Shown: positions 32,963 to 43,140, counted from the stretch's first letter. The stretch: DNA of 64,000 nucleotides from Ornithodoros turicata (GCF_037126465.1 NC_088206.1:53796841-53860840), one strand, 5' to 3'. Notes: generated by a model not told the origin, from the letters alone. A program made the numbers and translations.

Positions 32963-34251
32963 CACTCTAAATCGTTTTACACCTTAAAGGGTGTAAATCA
33001 AAATGTTCATGGCGCACACCTTTTAAGGTGTATTTTAACACCCTTGTGGCAGTTGGGGTGTAAAGGTTGTAACGCCGAACAGAACTGCCGGGTTCGTGGC
33101 AATATGCTGGTAACTGTGTATTCACAATTACCAGCATATTGTATAAAATCACACTGAGGTCCATATATGTATCTACATCAAGGTGATTAAATATGTGTGT
33201 AAACATGCACAGCCGACATACAGAAAATCATGTATGGCGTGGCAGCTGTACATGGCAATGAAGCATGGCAGCTGTGTATAGCTTTTCGTGAAATTGTAGA
33301 CCTTCTCATGAGCAAGCACCTCCCCCATGTGCGTGTTCATTACTTAGAACGTTGCATTTATTCGTTTCTTTAAGGCTTTGCAGTGTTGTTCCCACAAATA
33401 TCTAACCCCTGTAAAATGCATTACATTGTTCATTATCCCCGACTCATCAGGATGTTTGGTCCTCTCCTAGCTGTATGGTGTATGCGTTTCGAAGGGAAAC
33501 ACCAGCATTTTAAAGGTGTTGCTCGAAAAACGCAACATTTTAAAAACATAACCCTTTCATTAGCAAGAAGACATCAATTTTATCAAATGTATGTGTGGTC
33601 ACAGCCCTTCATCAGAAACGCCACATCTACTGATGATTCCAAGCAGATACTGCTTCAACATGCCCCAGAAGCAATTCAGAGTTACATTCATGACCGTGAT
33701 ATTCACGCAGAATCTATAGTCTATGTGAAAAGTGCAGTTGATAATGATAACACATTTGCTGTTGGCTCTGTTGTTGCCAAAGAATCTTACGAGGAGGACG
33801 AGATTACAGGCATATATGTTATCAACTCTGACACCATTTTTCTCGTACAAACATTAACTACAGTTGAGAATGATGAGCACTATCGTGTATTTGTTCTGTC
33901 TTGCAATAATGAGGAGCAACGTGTTTTAAGAAATTTAAGTACTATCTCAACAGATCTTCTAAATCTGCATAGGTGGTAAACGTGTTGTAAATCCACGCCA
34001 TGCACTTTTGTAATGTAACTTCCCGTTCCCTGTTGTTGTATATATTTACTTTTGTTCATGTGAACGAAAATAAACATACTCCCTTCCTACACCCAGGCGA
34101 CACACTTATCACCATATTTCACCTGAGGGTGTAGTACACCATTGTTACACCCTCAGGAACTTCCAAAACAAAGTTTTAGTGTGTGAAAGGGGTGTGATCT
34201 TTGTTAATATACCTATTTTACACCTTTAAAGGTGTGAAACGATTTAGAGTG
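32963..34251 (+). mobile_element. CACTA/EnSpm-type element (1289 bp) nested in the LINE
   Basis: Ends CACTCTAAATCG and CGATTTAGAGTG are exact inverted repeats flanked by TA (32961-32962 and 34252-34253). Repeated AGGTGTAAA words flank both ends. Removal restores the LINE frame from FLTLY to KACVLPRLEY. It contains a 198-codon frame described separately. Confidence 0.85.
33383..33979 (+). CDS. EnSpm-associated protein, C-terminal part
   Basis: The frame gives 198 residues including KMHYIVHYPRLIRMFGPLL, WCMRFEGKHQHFKG and FKNITLSLARRHQ. I recognise this block from C-terminal parts of long uncharacterised proteins carried by animal CACTA/EnSpm elements. Its position inside an EnSpm-ended element supports that. 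The N-terminal transposase part is missing. The start codon is internal, and a Thr/Asp/Glu-rich tail ends at TGA/TAA after LLNLHRW. It is most likely a non-functional remnant, but the frame is still open. Confidence 0.6.
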   Translation: MLFPQISNPCKMHYIVHYPRLIRMFGPLLAVWCMRFEGKHQHFKGVARKTQHFKNITLSLARRHQFYQMYVWSQPFIRNATSTDDSKQILLQHAPEAIQSYIHDRDIHAESIVYVKSAVDNDNTFAVGSVVAKESYEEDEITGIYVINSDTIFLVQTLTTVENDEHYRVFVLSCNNEEQRVLRNLSTISTDLLNLHRW

Positions 34252-35391
34252 TATAAAGCTTGCGTCCTTCCCCGACTTGAATATGCGTCAGTAGTAGGGA
34301 ATGCTTTATGTGCCACCGGTATCAAACGTCTTGAAGCAGTGCAAAAGAGGGCACTTCATATTATTCATTGGCGTTTCTTGCGGAATGTCCCCGCATTTTT
34401 ATTTTATGACTATAACAACCTTTCAAATTACCTGCACTTGCTTCATCTTGTTAACCGCCGCCACATTCGTGACATGATGCTTCTTTATAAACGTGTGCAC
34501 TCCATATTTGATTCCCCTTTTCTGCTAGGCTGCCTAAATTTTTGTCTCCCACGTGCTATATACTCTGCGGAACCCCCCAACGTTCTATGTCAACCACTGC
34601 TGTCCTAATGATCCCCTTACACAGTGCCAAATTTTGTTTAACTCGCTTCCTTCATGTCTTGATATTTTTTCATCATCATGTACGTACATCATTTAGGTGC
34701 CATATCTTTTCTCATTTTTCGGAACTTTCTTTTCTTTGACTTTTTCTGATAATTTCCCTTTTGTTGCCGTGCGATTGTATGTGTTTCTCACATTACAATG
34801 TGCGTGTGCTCTTTTCTTGTTTTTAGTTCAAGTCATGTACATTTTTTTTCATGTACAGTTTTTTCTTTTGATTGCATAGATCGTGTCTTGTTGTTAGTGC
34901 ATATTGTCTGTATTTGCATATTGTATTATTGTATTTGTATATCTGTTGTGTCCATTTGTGATGCATTGTATTGCACTTGTGTCCGCCAACATTAGGGTCG
35001 TCACGGCCGTTCTTGGGCACCAATAAAACATTATTATTATCATTATCAATATCAAGCTTTGATAGGACTTGCAGGATTTGGGATGGCTGTTTCTTGCTGT
35101 TGTTGCTATTCTTGTGTATGTTTTGTATTGCCTGTGATGCTTATAACCTCGTGTGCACTTTTTACCACAACTACTGTGACACATACTTCGGAGGGCCAAA
35201 TCCCGTCTAACGGATCCCGTCGTTTTGAAGTGGATTTGAACGAGAACATGAACGCCACAGAGGCCTACCTGGGACAGGATGAAGGAGGTAATGTTATGAC
35301 GCTGTCATCCCTCCTGTTTAAGGTGGTACAGCGGAGGGTGAAAAACCACGCCATGAAGGCGTTGAATAAAGCCAGACAATATGATGCATGA

Positions 35392-35900
35392 GTTCAATGT
35401 AACGCTGACCAACATCCTGCTTGTCATTGTCCATTTCTCTGTTTTGGGTCGCACAGTGTAAGACCATCCTGGTCCAGAGAATCACACTAACGCTTTCCGT
35501 AAGCAGAACTCTGGGTTTGCTGCGGTTACCACCGCGGTAAAATACCCCATCTCATCGTCATCATATATTATTGTCTTTGTTGTTGCCGCAAACGATTTGT
35601 CAGGAGGAGGTACCCTCCCCTAACGTCGGGGTCCGTCCATTAGGGGCGTTTATGTTTTTTCGCTCAGAGGCGCTCAGGTCGGATATGACGTCACACAGCT
35701 CGCTCGAAGGCGTATGAGAATGCGCCCGCCCTGTGTTTGGATATTTGCTCAGGGTCATCTCCTCAGCTCAGGCACCAGCTCGTGTGGCTGAGTACTTAGC
35801 GTGCTGGACATATCACGTAGAAACTGGGAGGTACCCGGGTTCGAGTCTCGGTGCGGGCTGTACTGTCTAGGGTTTTTCTAGGGAAACCAGGTTTACAGGC
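35392..35900 (+). repeat. 3' flank of copy 3 shared with copy 4, with tRNA-like SINE
   Basis: Downstream DNA matches 40539-41030 with small indels (shared words GGCGTTTATGTTT, GATATGACGTCACA). It ends in a SINE-like unit (about 35784-35900) with B-box GGGTTCGAGTC and GTCTAGGGTTTTTC. Each copy has a private insertion of about 50-65 bp. The duplication thus included gene, flank and SINE. Confidence 0.75.
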
Positions 35901-36243
35901 ATTGTTTTTACCGTTGCTCGCCGTAATGCTGCTCCTGTCCATGTTAGGAACCTCATACACATTTGAGCAGTTCTTGTGGTGCATGAACCTTAACAAATAA
36001 TGGTCACAGCGACCTGGTCTGCGCGTGTCTTTTGGTAAACTGCACTGTAAGTAATATGATAATGAAGAAGTAATAGTGGAGAGAACAAGAAGAGAAGACA
36101 ATGGCTTAATCTTAGTTATTACACTAAGTTTATGGGGTTGCAGTACAGCAGCAGCCTCTCCGTATATCATCCGCGAAAAACTGCACGGAGCAGGGAGATG
36201 CAGAGAAAAAAAGATAATGGAGATGGAACATTCATGTACAAGG

Positions 36244-36853
36244 CAGGGTTGCGGAGTTGCCACGGCGGGGTTGGAATGATTCCGGAATCATTCCAGATTT
36301 ATCAGAGCCCGGAATGGAATTGGAATCGGAATGGAATGGCGGAAACTGTCCTGGGAATGGAATGGGAATGAAATTTGGAATTTTTTCGCAGCCGAAATGG
36401 AATTGGAATGTAATGGTCTGGGTACCACACGGTCAAGCACGATGGTTTGGTTTGGTTTTAAGAAAAGATAAAATGGAGATTTTGGCTTCACTAGTGTGAG
36501 GCCCGCAACCTCACTTCATTTGCACCAGTTACTTTTGCGGAAAAGTCCTGTAAGGATGATACCAATGAGGAGGAGGAGGAGGAGGAGGGCGAAATAACGT
36601 TGTTTCTGTGCTTTTTCCGTGCTGGGTAATGTCAATAGCACTCTAATAGCACTGTTGGGCTAGCTAGTACGGTTATCGGTCCTAATTCTTTTATTGCTGG
36701 AATTAAAGGAATGGAATGGGGCTGCCAAGCCATTTCAGGAGTGGGAATTGACCGTACCTTTTCATTCCGATGAATTGAAAGGAATGGAATTATCACAAAT
36801 CTTCATTCCCCGGGGAATTGGAATGGAATGGGTGATCCCATTCCGCAACCCTG
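36244..36853. mobile_element. hAT-like non-autonomous element
   Basis: CAGGGTTGCGGA on the left and TCCGCAACCCTG on the right form inverted ends. The 8-bp flanks GTACAAGG (36236-36243) and GTGCAAGG (36854-36861) differ at one base. CAGGG ends with 8-bp duplications are typical of hAT. The interior is rich in GGAATGGAAT words on both strands, a self-complementary simple repeat. No transposase is present. Confidence 0.72.
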
Positions 36854-36861
36854 GTGCAAGG

Positions 36862-37904
36862 ATCACTGTATTAAAGCTTTAATTATTGCTCTTTCTCTTA
36901 CTTTTTGTTCACGTTTAAAATGTAAGCAAAGTCTATTTACACACTGTAGTGTGTAAATAGACAATTTCAGTGCTCCTGAACGTTGCTGGAGAGCTATGTA
37001 CGAAACGTTTGAAACGCTTTTCAAATTTTCACTGCCCGATTTGGAAAGGTAGGGTATTTATTTCTGTTGGTGTGTCAAGTGAAGTTTTTTACTGATAAAC
37101 TGTACATACACCAAATGTTCAATAACTACACGGATCCTACTTTTGCGTATATTTTTATGCTGGACTATTTTGCGATACTTACGGTTACGTGTAATATTAA
37201 AGGATAATTACTTTCTTTTTTGTGCGGTCCGCCATGCTCTCGTCCAAGGTGAATGCGGTCGGCGACTCGATTTGAGCTTGAGTCCCCTGGTCTAGATGGT
37301 CTGTGACAGATGCGACTTTACTGCACCGACTTGCGAGGAACGTACGGCACGATGGGGGGTTCGCACCCATCTCTATACAACCCATCAACCGCGCTTACCT
37401 GAACTCAATAGGAGCAGGTCTCGTTGGCTTGTCGAGTTCGTCTCGCTTACGTAAACGCTCTCTTGTCGTGTTGACACTGCGTCGCGTCGAGTCAAGTCAA
37501 CGCGAAAGCAGGGGCACGGTTGACCTGACTCGGTAGGTGCCGCTGCGATCGCCTCTGGCTCGAACACGTTCATGTATACAGCGTTGGGCTGGGTTCGACT
37601 CAGCCAGCTAGTCAACTCCGCCGCAATCATCTCGCGCCTGACGAGAACAATATGAGCTCACCCACCATCACGGCGTTTCTTCTGGAGATTACCTGTATCG
37701 TCAGAGCCTCAGATTTGACAGAGAGCTCCAAAATATTCTGTAATATCGTTCTCGAAGGTCAATGCTCTCCATAAAAGCTTTGACATCCCTCAGTACGTGC
37801 ACCTGTCCTTTCAGCAACGCACGCTCATCAGAGGCAATGTGGGCACTCTTCTCCTTCTTCTTCTTCAAACAAAAATGGCCAGGACCACGGAGGGAGAACG
37901 ACCA
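36862..37904. other. No recognisable gene
   Basis: A short palindrome ACACTGTAGTGTGTAAATAG lies near 36941. Overlapping frames at 37303-37630 have no recognised domain. Confidence 0.4.
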
Positions 37905-38153
37905 CACTCTTAGAAATGAACTTCACCACATTGCACGCTCCTACCCAACCATAATCTTGAATGATATCGTTACGTGCCTTGATTTGCTGAAAACGGGAGG
38001 CGTACGCCATTTTTGTGACAATTATGAACCGCATAAGTGTCACAGAAAAGGCGTACGCCTACCGTTTTAAACAAATCAGGGCACACAGCGATATCATTCG
38101 TGATAATGGTTGGCTAAAAGCGTGCTATGCGGTGAAGTTCATTTTTAAGAGTG
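37905..38153. mobile_element. EnSpm-type MITE (249 bp)
   Basis: Ends CACTCTTAGAAATGAACTTC and the reverse GAAGTTCATTTTTAAGAGTG are inverted repeats that continue inward for about 80 bp (GTGCAA/GCACGCT and ATGATATCG words). CA flanks both sides (37903-37904 and 38154-38155) as a 2-bp duplication. Related fragments lie near 16828 and 39590-39640. Confidence 0.75.
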
Positions 38154-38159
38154 CAGGGC

Positions 38160-38895
38160 TATTCAGGGTGTGTGCAGATAAACCTAAGCGACATTTGCAC
38201 ACGTAACTTGCTGTCCATACCTGAGTAAATTACTTCTAAAATGTAATCAAATTACATTACTCATTACTCCAGTTAGAATTTAATTAAATTACATTACTCA
38301 TTACTGCAATTCAAATGTAATGAAATTACATTACAATTACTACGAAATAGTAATGACATTACTAAGTCATTAGTGCGAGCTTAATCACACTCTTCTATTT
38401 GTCTGTCCTACATGTCAGGGTGCCACGTATTACGTATCGTTACACAATGTAGAGACGAAGATGACACTATGTACCACGGCAACAGGACCATTGTCCGGAG
38501 GATGGGGCCTGCAAACAATGATTCTCCAATGCCACAAACCGTTAATCTGAACACTCGATTCTTTTGTAAAAAGTAGTGAGTAATGTGATTAAAATTACTG
38601 CCCAAATGTAATTAAATTACATTATAAATTACATAATGTCAAAAGTAACGCATTACGTTGCAAATTACCACAAAAAGTAATTCATTACTGTAATTTCATT
38701 ACAGTAATGACATTACTACCCAGGTATGTTGCTGTCTACTCACCTGAAGAACTTCCAGTGGCACACGACGGCGTATTCATACGTGCGAAATCTACAGAAA
38801 CATCGTGGAAGCCATACTCGGTATACAAAATAAACAGAGCAACGGAAACATCGGCTTCCGTGCATTAGAATAGGGGAACATGGCGGCCCCAGGAG
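38160..38895. repeat. CAGGGTGTGTGCAG-type element, interrupted
   Basis: This repeat matches 61313-61520 (shared CAGGGTGTGTGCAGA, then GCACACGACGGCG-like, GTGCGAAATCT and TCGGCTTCCGTGCAT). The copy here is interrupted by the 513-bp element at 38216-38728. ACATGGCGGCCCC at about 38879 is a YY1-like site. Confidence 0.7.
38216..38728. mobile_element. ATTAC-rich element with 8-bp target duplication
   Basis: TTGCTGTC occurs exactly at both borders (38208-38215 and 38729-38736). Ends are CATACCTG and CAGGTATG. Inside, both arms are built of ATTACATTACT and GTAATGACATTAC words, so the element folds on itself. The uninterrupted repeat copy at 61313 confirms the insertion point. The 8-bp duplication points to hAT or a related superfamily. 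Confidence 0.78.
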
Positions 38896-39980
38896 CATTG
38901 TTGCCAACCCTGAACAGGGGACAATACCTGTATCGCCGTCTGAAAGTAGCTGGAAATCGCTAAAACGTAAGAAAATGTGCTAATCTAGCTAATCGTTTTC
39001 TTAATATCATCAAAACTGGCATTACTCAGTTTTTTTTTATTTCCGCAAAGCAACTGAGGCTATGAGCGGCGTACAGACGTGAACATATGGAGAGAGGACA
39101 GCAGGAAGGAGTGGGGGACAGGGGGGTTAGTATGCGTCCTGGAACGACTTCAGGGGGAACTGTGTCGACATTCGTCTGGAAAGTCAGCTTAGTTAAAACT
39201 GTCTATAGGCGGTTGTGTATTATTATATTTCGATGCTTTCTTTTTGAGGATCGTGCTTGCGTTTTCCGAGCAAACGACATGTGGTTTTTGGAGGGCTGTG
39301 CGGCAAAGTTCGAAGACTCACAAGATATTGGTTGCTTCTGAAGGCTGACCTGAGTTTTTACTACGGACTTTTTCCGGACGCTTGCCGCCAGTTTCGTTTC
39401 TCTTCAAACATGCGGGAAAATGCGGTTTAGATCGTATACAGGGTGGTCCATCAACCATAATAGAAATTCATAGTAAAAAACTTAGGCCCCGGAGAGACAT
39501 GGGGTCAAGGGATTCTTTTTTCTGCCAATAACATATGCCACATATTGGTAACATTTTTATTTCAGTTCAATTGACGGCAAAGTTGGCTAGGAGTGTGCTA
39601 TGCGGTGAAGTTCATTTTTAAGAGCCCTATGACCACCACCACCACCACCAGCCATCATTTTTAAGAATGCAGTTCCACTGAGGAAGAAGAAAAAGAACGC
39701 GCCGATTTGCTGTTATCTGCGAGGATGAAGAAGAAGAAGAAGGATCTGCCAGGAGAGCCGCAGCCGTTCTATTTCCCAGCTGCGCAAATTACACTTGGGA
39801 TCTCTCAATGCCGAGAGCCAACGAACTATTGGCTGCGGAGCAGAAGTAGATGCATCACCTGGTAACCATAGGTTAGGAGAAGATAGCCGCGAAGTAACTT
39901 GGTGCAGTACAGTAGTGTTGTGAGCAGTGGGACAGCAGAGCCCTTCCAGTCAAGCTACAACTTCGGGTTAAGAAGGGGAC
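38896..39980. other. No gene; repeat ends before copy 4
   Basis: A SINE tail (AAGCAACTGAGGCTATGAGC, about 39046) resembles the tail at 60725-60750 in opposite orientation. ATACAGGGTGGTCCATCAAC at about 39436 is another MITE-like end. An EnSpm MITE fragment lies at about 39580-39635, followed by an ACC microsatellite. GAAGAAG runs at 39679-39745 precede the 5' flank of copy 4. Confidence 0.45.
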
Positions 39981-40031
39981 ATACGACAGCCGCCTCCAGT
40001 GGGGTAACCAAGCCCCGGACAAAAGAGAGCA

Positions 40032-40538
40032 ATGGTACCACCTCCACTGCAAGAGTTTCATGGAGGTCAGCCGGGACCAATAGGACCGGGACAAATGGCT
40101 CCTGGACCTTACCCTATGCAACCCATGCAACCCATGCAGGTACCCGATGCAGAAGTGGCGAAGCAACCTCCTCACTATGAAAATGAAGCAGCAAATGGAA
40201 TAATGGTGAGAATTGCAGCATTTGGGACGGTTGCTATTTGCTGCTGTTGTTGCTGTGGTTGCGTGTACTATGTATTCCTGATGGTCTTGGGCCCTCGCAT
40301 TGTAATTATTACCACAACTACTGCGACAGATGAATCGAAGAACCAAATCCCGTCTAAGGGATCCCGTCGCTTTGAAGCGGATTTGAACGAGACCACGGCC
40401 ACGACAGAGGCCTACCTGGGACAAGATGAAGCGGGTAATGTCACGACGCTGTCATCCCTCCTGTTCAAGGTGGTACAGCGCAGGGTGAAAAACGGCTCAA
40501 TGAAGGCATTGAATGATGCCAGACAATATGATGCATGA
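40032..40538 (+). CDS. Pro/Gln/Met-rich protein with Cys-rich membrane segment (copy 4)
   Basis: The frame of 168 residues from this ATG has a Pro/Met/Gln-rich arm (1-45, PYPMQPMQPMQV). One membrane segment lies at about 61-86 with seven cysteines, six of them consecutive (70-75, 77). A polar region RRFEADLNETT follows, then the tail SSLLFKVVQRRVKNGSMKAL ending QYDA, shared with copy 3. By comparison with copy 2 the original start was at 39981, where ATG has become ATA. Codon 9 of that frame is TAA (40005-40007). The present ATG is in the same frame downstream, so a shortened protein could still be made. No introns are present. Family unknown. Confidence 0.5.
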   Translation: MVPPPLQEFHGGQPGPIGPGQMAPGPYPMQPMQPMQVPDAEVAKQPPHYENEAANGIMVRIAAFGTVAICCCCCCGCVYYVFLMVLGPRIVIITTTTATDESKNQIPSKGSRRFEADLNETTATTEAYLGQDEAGNVTTLSSLLFKVVQRRVKNGSMKALNDARQYDA

Positions 40539-41040
40539 GTTCAATGTAATGCTCACGGATATCATGCCTGTCATTGGCCATTTCTTTATTTTATGTCGCG
40601 CAGTGTAAGACCACTGATAACTTGCGTGTATCGTCTTCTGTGTCAGTGTCTCTCGGTTTTCCTCAAAGACCATCCTCGTTCAGAGAATCACGCTAATTAA
40701 TGCTTTCGATAAGCAAAACTCTTGGTTTGCCACAAAGAATTTTTCAGGAGGAGCTGCCCTCTTCTAACGTCGGAGTCCGCCCAATGGGGGCGTTTATGTT
40801 TATTCGCTGAGAGGTGCTCAGAGCGGATATGACGTCACAGAGCTGGATCAAAGGTGCATGAGGCTCAGATCTGCCCGTTCTGTATTTGGATATTGGCGAA
40901 GAGTCATCTCCGAGGCACCAGCTGACGTGGCTGAGTGAACCGTGCTGGCCATGTTATGTCGAGACTGGTTGATACCCGGGTTCGAATCCCGGTGCCGGCT
41001 ATGCTGTCTAGGGTTTTTCCTGGGCTTTCCTCAGAGGGCT
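40539..41040 (+). repeat. 3' flank of copy 4 with tRNA-like SINE
   Basis: The flank is collinear with 35392-35900. The SINE unit at about 40911-41040 has an A-box-like GTGGCTGAGTG, the B box GGGTTCGAATCCC and GTCTAGGGTTTTTCCTGGG. It is better preserved than the copy 3 unit. Confidence 0.72.
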
Positions 41041-41364
41041 GTCACACATACAGGATGTCCACCGTAGCTCTAGAACTAGTTTTTAAAAATAGGAAAATCA
41101 CCTTCTCCTAGTTTTAATCAATGTCGATGTACTCTACGCCTAAATGCCCACCTTAAGGCTACGGTCCTGCATTCCTCCTTCCCTATCGTGTCTAAAAAGC
41201 AGTCACTACGGGGCGACACCAGTCCACCTATAATCAGTTGGTGTCCGGCAGCAGCGAGTTCTCTCCCTAAACAGGTACTGTACGAAATCCGTACTCCCAA
41301 AATAGCCCTTCAGACTTATCCTAGAGCCACATATTTAGTGACTCTAGGTTATCCCGCAAGCCTA
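41041..41364. other. No gene
   Basis: ACATACAGGATGTCCACCGT at about 41046 looks like another ACAGG-type end. The rest has no recognised content. Confidence 0.35.
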
Positions 41365-42490
41365 ACAACTTTATTTTGAGACGAAAAGGAAGAGTGGGGA
41401 GGTTCATCGCCAGAGGCGATACTCTACCCCATTGCTGGTGGGGATGTGGGGAATAAAATAGTGAGCCCCTTCACAATAACAATCGAAGTCCGATGGTGTC
41501 CAGAAATGTCAGAAGAGCTTTGAGCGCAGAGCGTTGCTGGGCTGGATTGGGCCAGGGACCAAGCAATTTGGATAGGGTGAAGGGGCGAGAGTCCAGCTGA
41601 CCAAGAGACTCGGAGAGTGTGGTTCGGGGAGGCTGGTAGTGGATGCAATGAAGAATGTGCTCCAGATCCTCAAGAGCACCACAGTGGCAGCAGGTGGGAG
41701 AGTCAATTTGTCTCAAGCGGTAACGCCACTGAGCTGTAAAGGCCACATCGAGGCGCATTCGGTGGATTAATGCAGCATCGTGATGAGAGGTGTTTCGTGG
41801 CATGCGGAAAGCGAGCGTTGGATCAACTCTGCTTAACATAGAAGGGCGGAGAATGTCGGTTGTCCATTGGCGGGAAGCTAGGGGTGTCACGAAGCGTCGC
41901 AGAATGGAACGGCGGTCTCCTCTCAGCAGAGCAATACTGGTCCGTGTCCGATACGAGTGCTCCGATACGAGTCTGCTGCTTCTCCGATACGAGAGTGCTG
42001 TCTCTTTCTCTTCTGTCGGCCTGCTCGTTCCCCACGACACCACAATGGGCTGGAACCCACTGGCGAACTAGCCTGTGGCCTGCTGCCTAGACAGTGTGGT
42101 AAGCCATTAACACATCTGTGTCTAGAGGTGCGGGTGGGCCTCGTATGCCGGAAATTGCAATAGCTTGAAGTGCAGATTTGGAGTCTGTGGAGACTGCCCA
42201 TTCCCGCGGGGTCAAATCAGCGATATGTTGTAGGAAGAAAAGGATGGCATAGAGTTCCGCAGCTGTTGGGGAGGTTGGATGTGAAAGGCGTCGTCCTTGC
42301 ACTACGCCTTCGGATGGTATGACGAATGCTGAGGCGGACTTGTTGTTGTGGGATGCGCCATCTGTACATGCTGCCGTAAACGTAGAAAACTTCTCGTCTA
42401 CCAGAGCATGAAAATGGACTCGGAGGACTTGAGGGGGGACCTGATCTCTTCTTTCCAGAATTTTCGGAAGGCTTACGAAAGTCGGCGGTA
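41365..42490 (-). pseudogene. LINE (I/R1-like) RNase H and zinc-knuckle region
   Basis: On the minus strand, in two or three frames, this encodes FTAACTDGASHNNKSASAFV (first RNase H Asp), PTAAELYAILFFLQ (Glu), VSTDSKSALQAI (Asp) and QWVPAHCGVVGNEQADR (final His/Asp motif). LIHRMRLDVAFTAQWRYRL and a CxxC...H...C knuckle (CCHCGALEDLEHILHCIHYQ) follow, then the stop near 41471. A probable polyadenylation signal AATAAAG lies near 41370. The reverse-transcriptase end of the same LINE lies at 47890-48413, separated by inserted DNA. Frameshifts near 42080 and 42300 mean it is inactive. Confidence 0.78.
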
Positions 42491-42494
42491 CCGG

Positions 42495-42990
42495 CAGTCC
42501 TATTGGTCAGAGAAGATGCAGCCTCGCTGCCAGCCTGCTCTGTGCTCAGGGCGGTGACATCACAACACGTGAGCGCTCGCAACGTGCAAAATAACCACAA
42601 AGAAGAAGCTTCACGAGGAGCACAGATTGCGACCACGCAAAGCGTCGATAAAGTTGCTCATTTCGTTAGCCTGAACGACTCGTTCAGCTGTCTCGTGCCG
42701 TTAAGTTGAACGTGTGAAACGATTAAGCCACAGCTTAATCGTCGCTTAATTCGGGCGTAATCGTTTCACACGTTCAACTTAACGGCACGAGACAGCTGAA
42801 CGAGTCGTTCAGGCTAACGAAACGAGCAATTTTATCGACGCTTGGCGTGGTCGCAATCTGTGCTCCTCGTGAAGCTTCTTCTTTGTGGTTATTTTGCACG
42901 TTGCGAGCCCTCACGTGTTGTGATGTCACCGCCCTGAGCGCAGAGCAGGCTGGCAGCGAGGCTGCATCTTCTCTGACCAACAGGACTGTT
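42495..42990. mobile_element. Foldback element with about 217-bp arms
   Basis: The segments 42501-42715 and 42768-42984 are nearly perfect reverse complements with a spacer of about 52 bp, itself partly palindromic (GCTTAATCG/CGATTAAGC). Outer ends read CAGTCCTATTGGTCAGAG and its near complement CTCTGACCAACAGGACTG. A diverged single arm of the same family lies at about 47130-47345 (GTGTTGTGATGTCACCGCCC shared). No protein is encoded. Confidence 0.75.
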
Positions 42991-43140
42991 TCATTTGTTC
43001 CGATAGCTCGCATTCTCGTGCTCTCATACATGCTCATTGCACTGATCTCGATTGTAAAAGGCTGGATCGCGGATAGGGAGCGCGAGCGTGAAGAAACCGG
43101 CCGCCATCTTACGGTGCCCACAACAGCCGCCGCAGCGATC

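Larger units (their letters stand above)
32440..35048 (+). mobile_element. LINE (Jockey/CR1-like), 5'-truncated, with nested EnSpm
   Basis: At 32486-32960 in neighbouring frames are GVPQGSNLGLLLFNTFIND and LQYADDFKIMKS (the catalytic YADD box). LKINTSYLIDA, VFDAKLQFHKHVRAIRSAAL and FLTLY follow. After the EnSpm element the thumb region continues with KACVLPRLEYASVVG and RLEAVQKRALHIIHWRFL (34254-34400). The element ends in an ATTATTATTATCATTATC tail at about 35028-35046. The N-terminal half and endonuclease are absent, as usual for 5'-truncated copies. It lies inside copy 3 of the membrane-protein family. Confidence 0.8.
32341..35391 (+). pseudogene. Pro/Gln/Met-rich Cys-membrane protein, copy 3, interrupted
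   Basis: The 5' piece (32341-32438) encodes PMGPQPYPMQPIQ and matches the Pro-rich arm of copy 4. The 3' piece (about 35049-35391) encodes the membrane segment (SCCCCYSCVCFVLPVML), then GSRRFEVDLNENMNATEAYL and the conserved tail ending MKALNKARQYDA. A LINE of about 2.6 kb, carrying an EnSpm element, separates them. The first about 40 codons of the family are missing at the 5' side, where unrelated repeat DNA begins. The 3' frame is still open, so the break is recent relative to copy divergence, or the tail can be expressed separately. Confidence 0.75.

Noticed and set aside
36261..36880. GGAAT-type centromeric satellite
   Set aside because: The GGAATGGAAT words are confined between hAT-like ends with an 8-bp duplication, so they belong to that element.
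39873..40424. 183-codon minus-strand frame opposite copy 4
   Set aside because: It is the same kind of antisense shadow, over the Pro/Met-rich arm and Cys run of the plus-strand frame.
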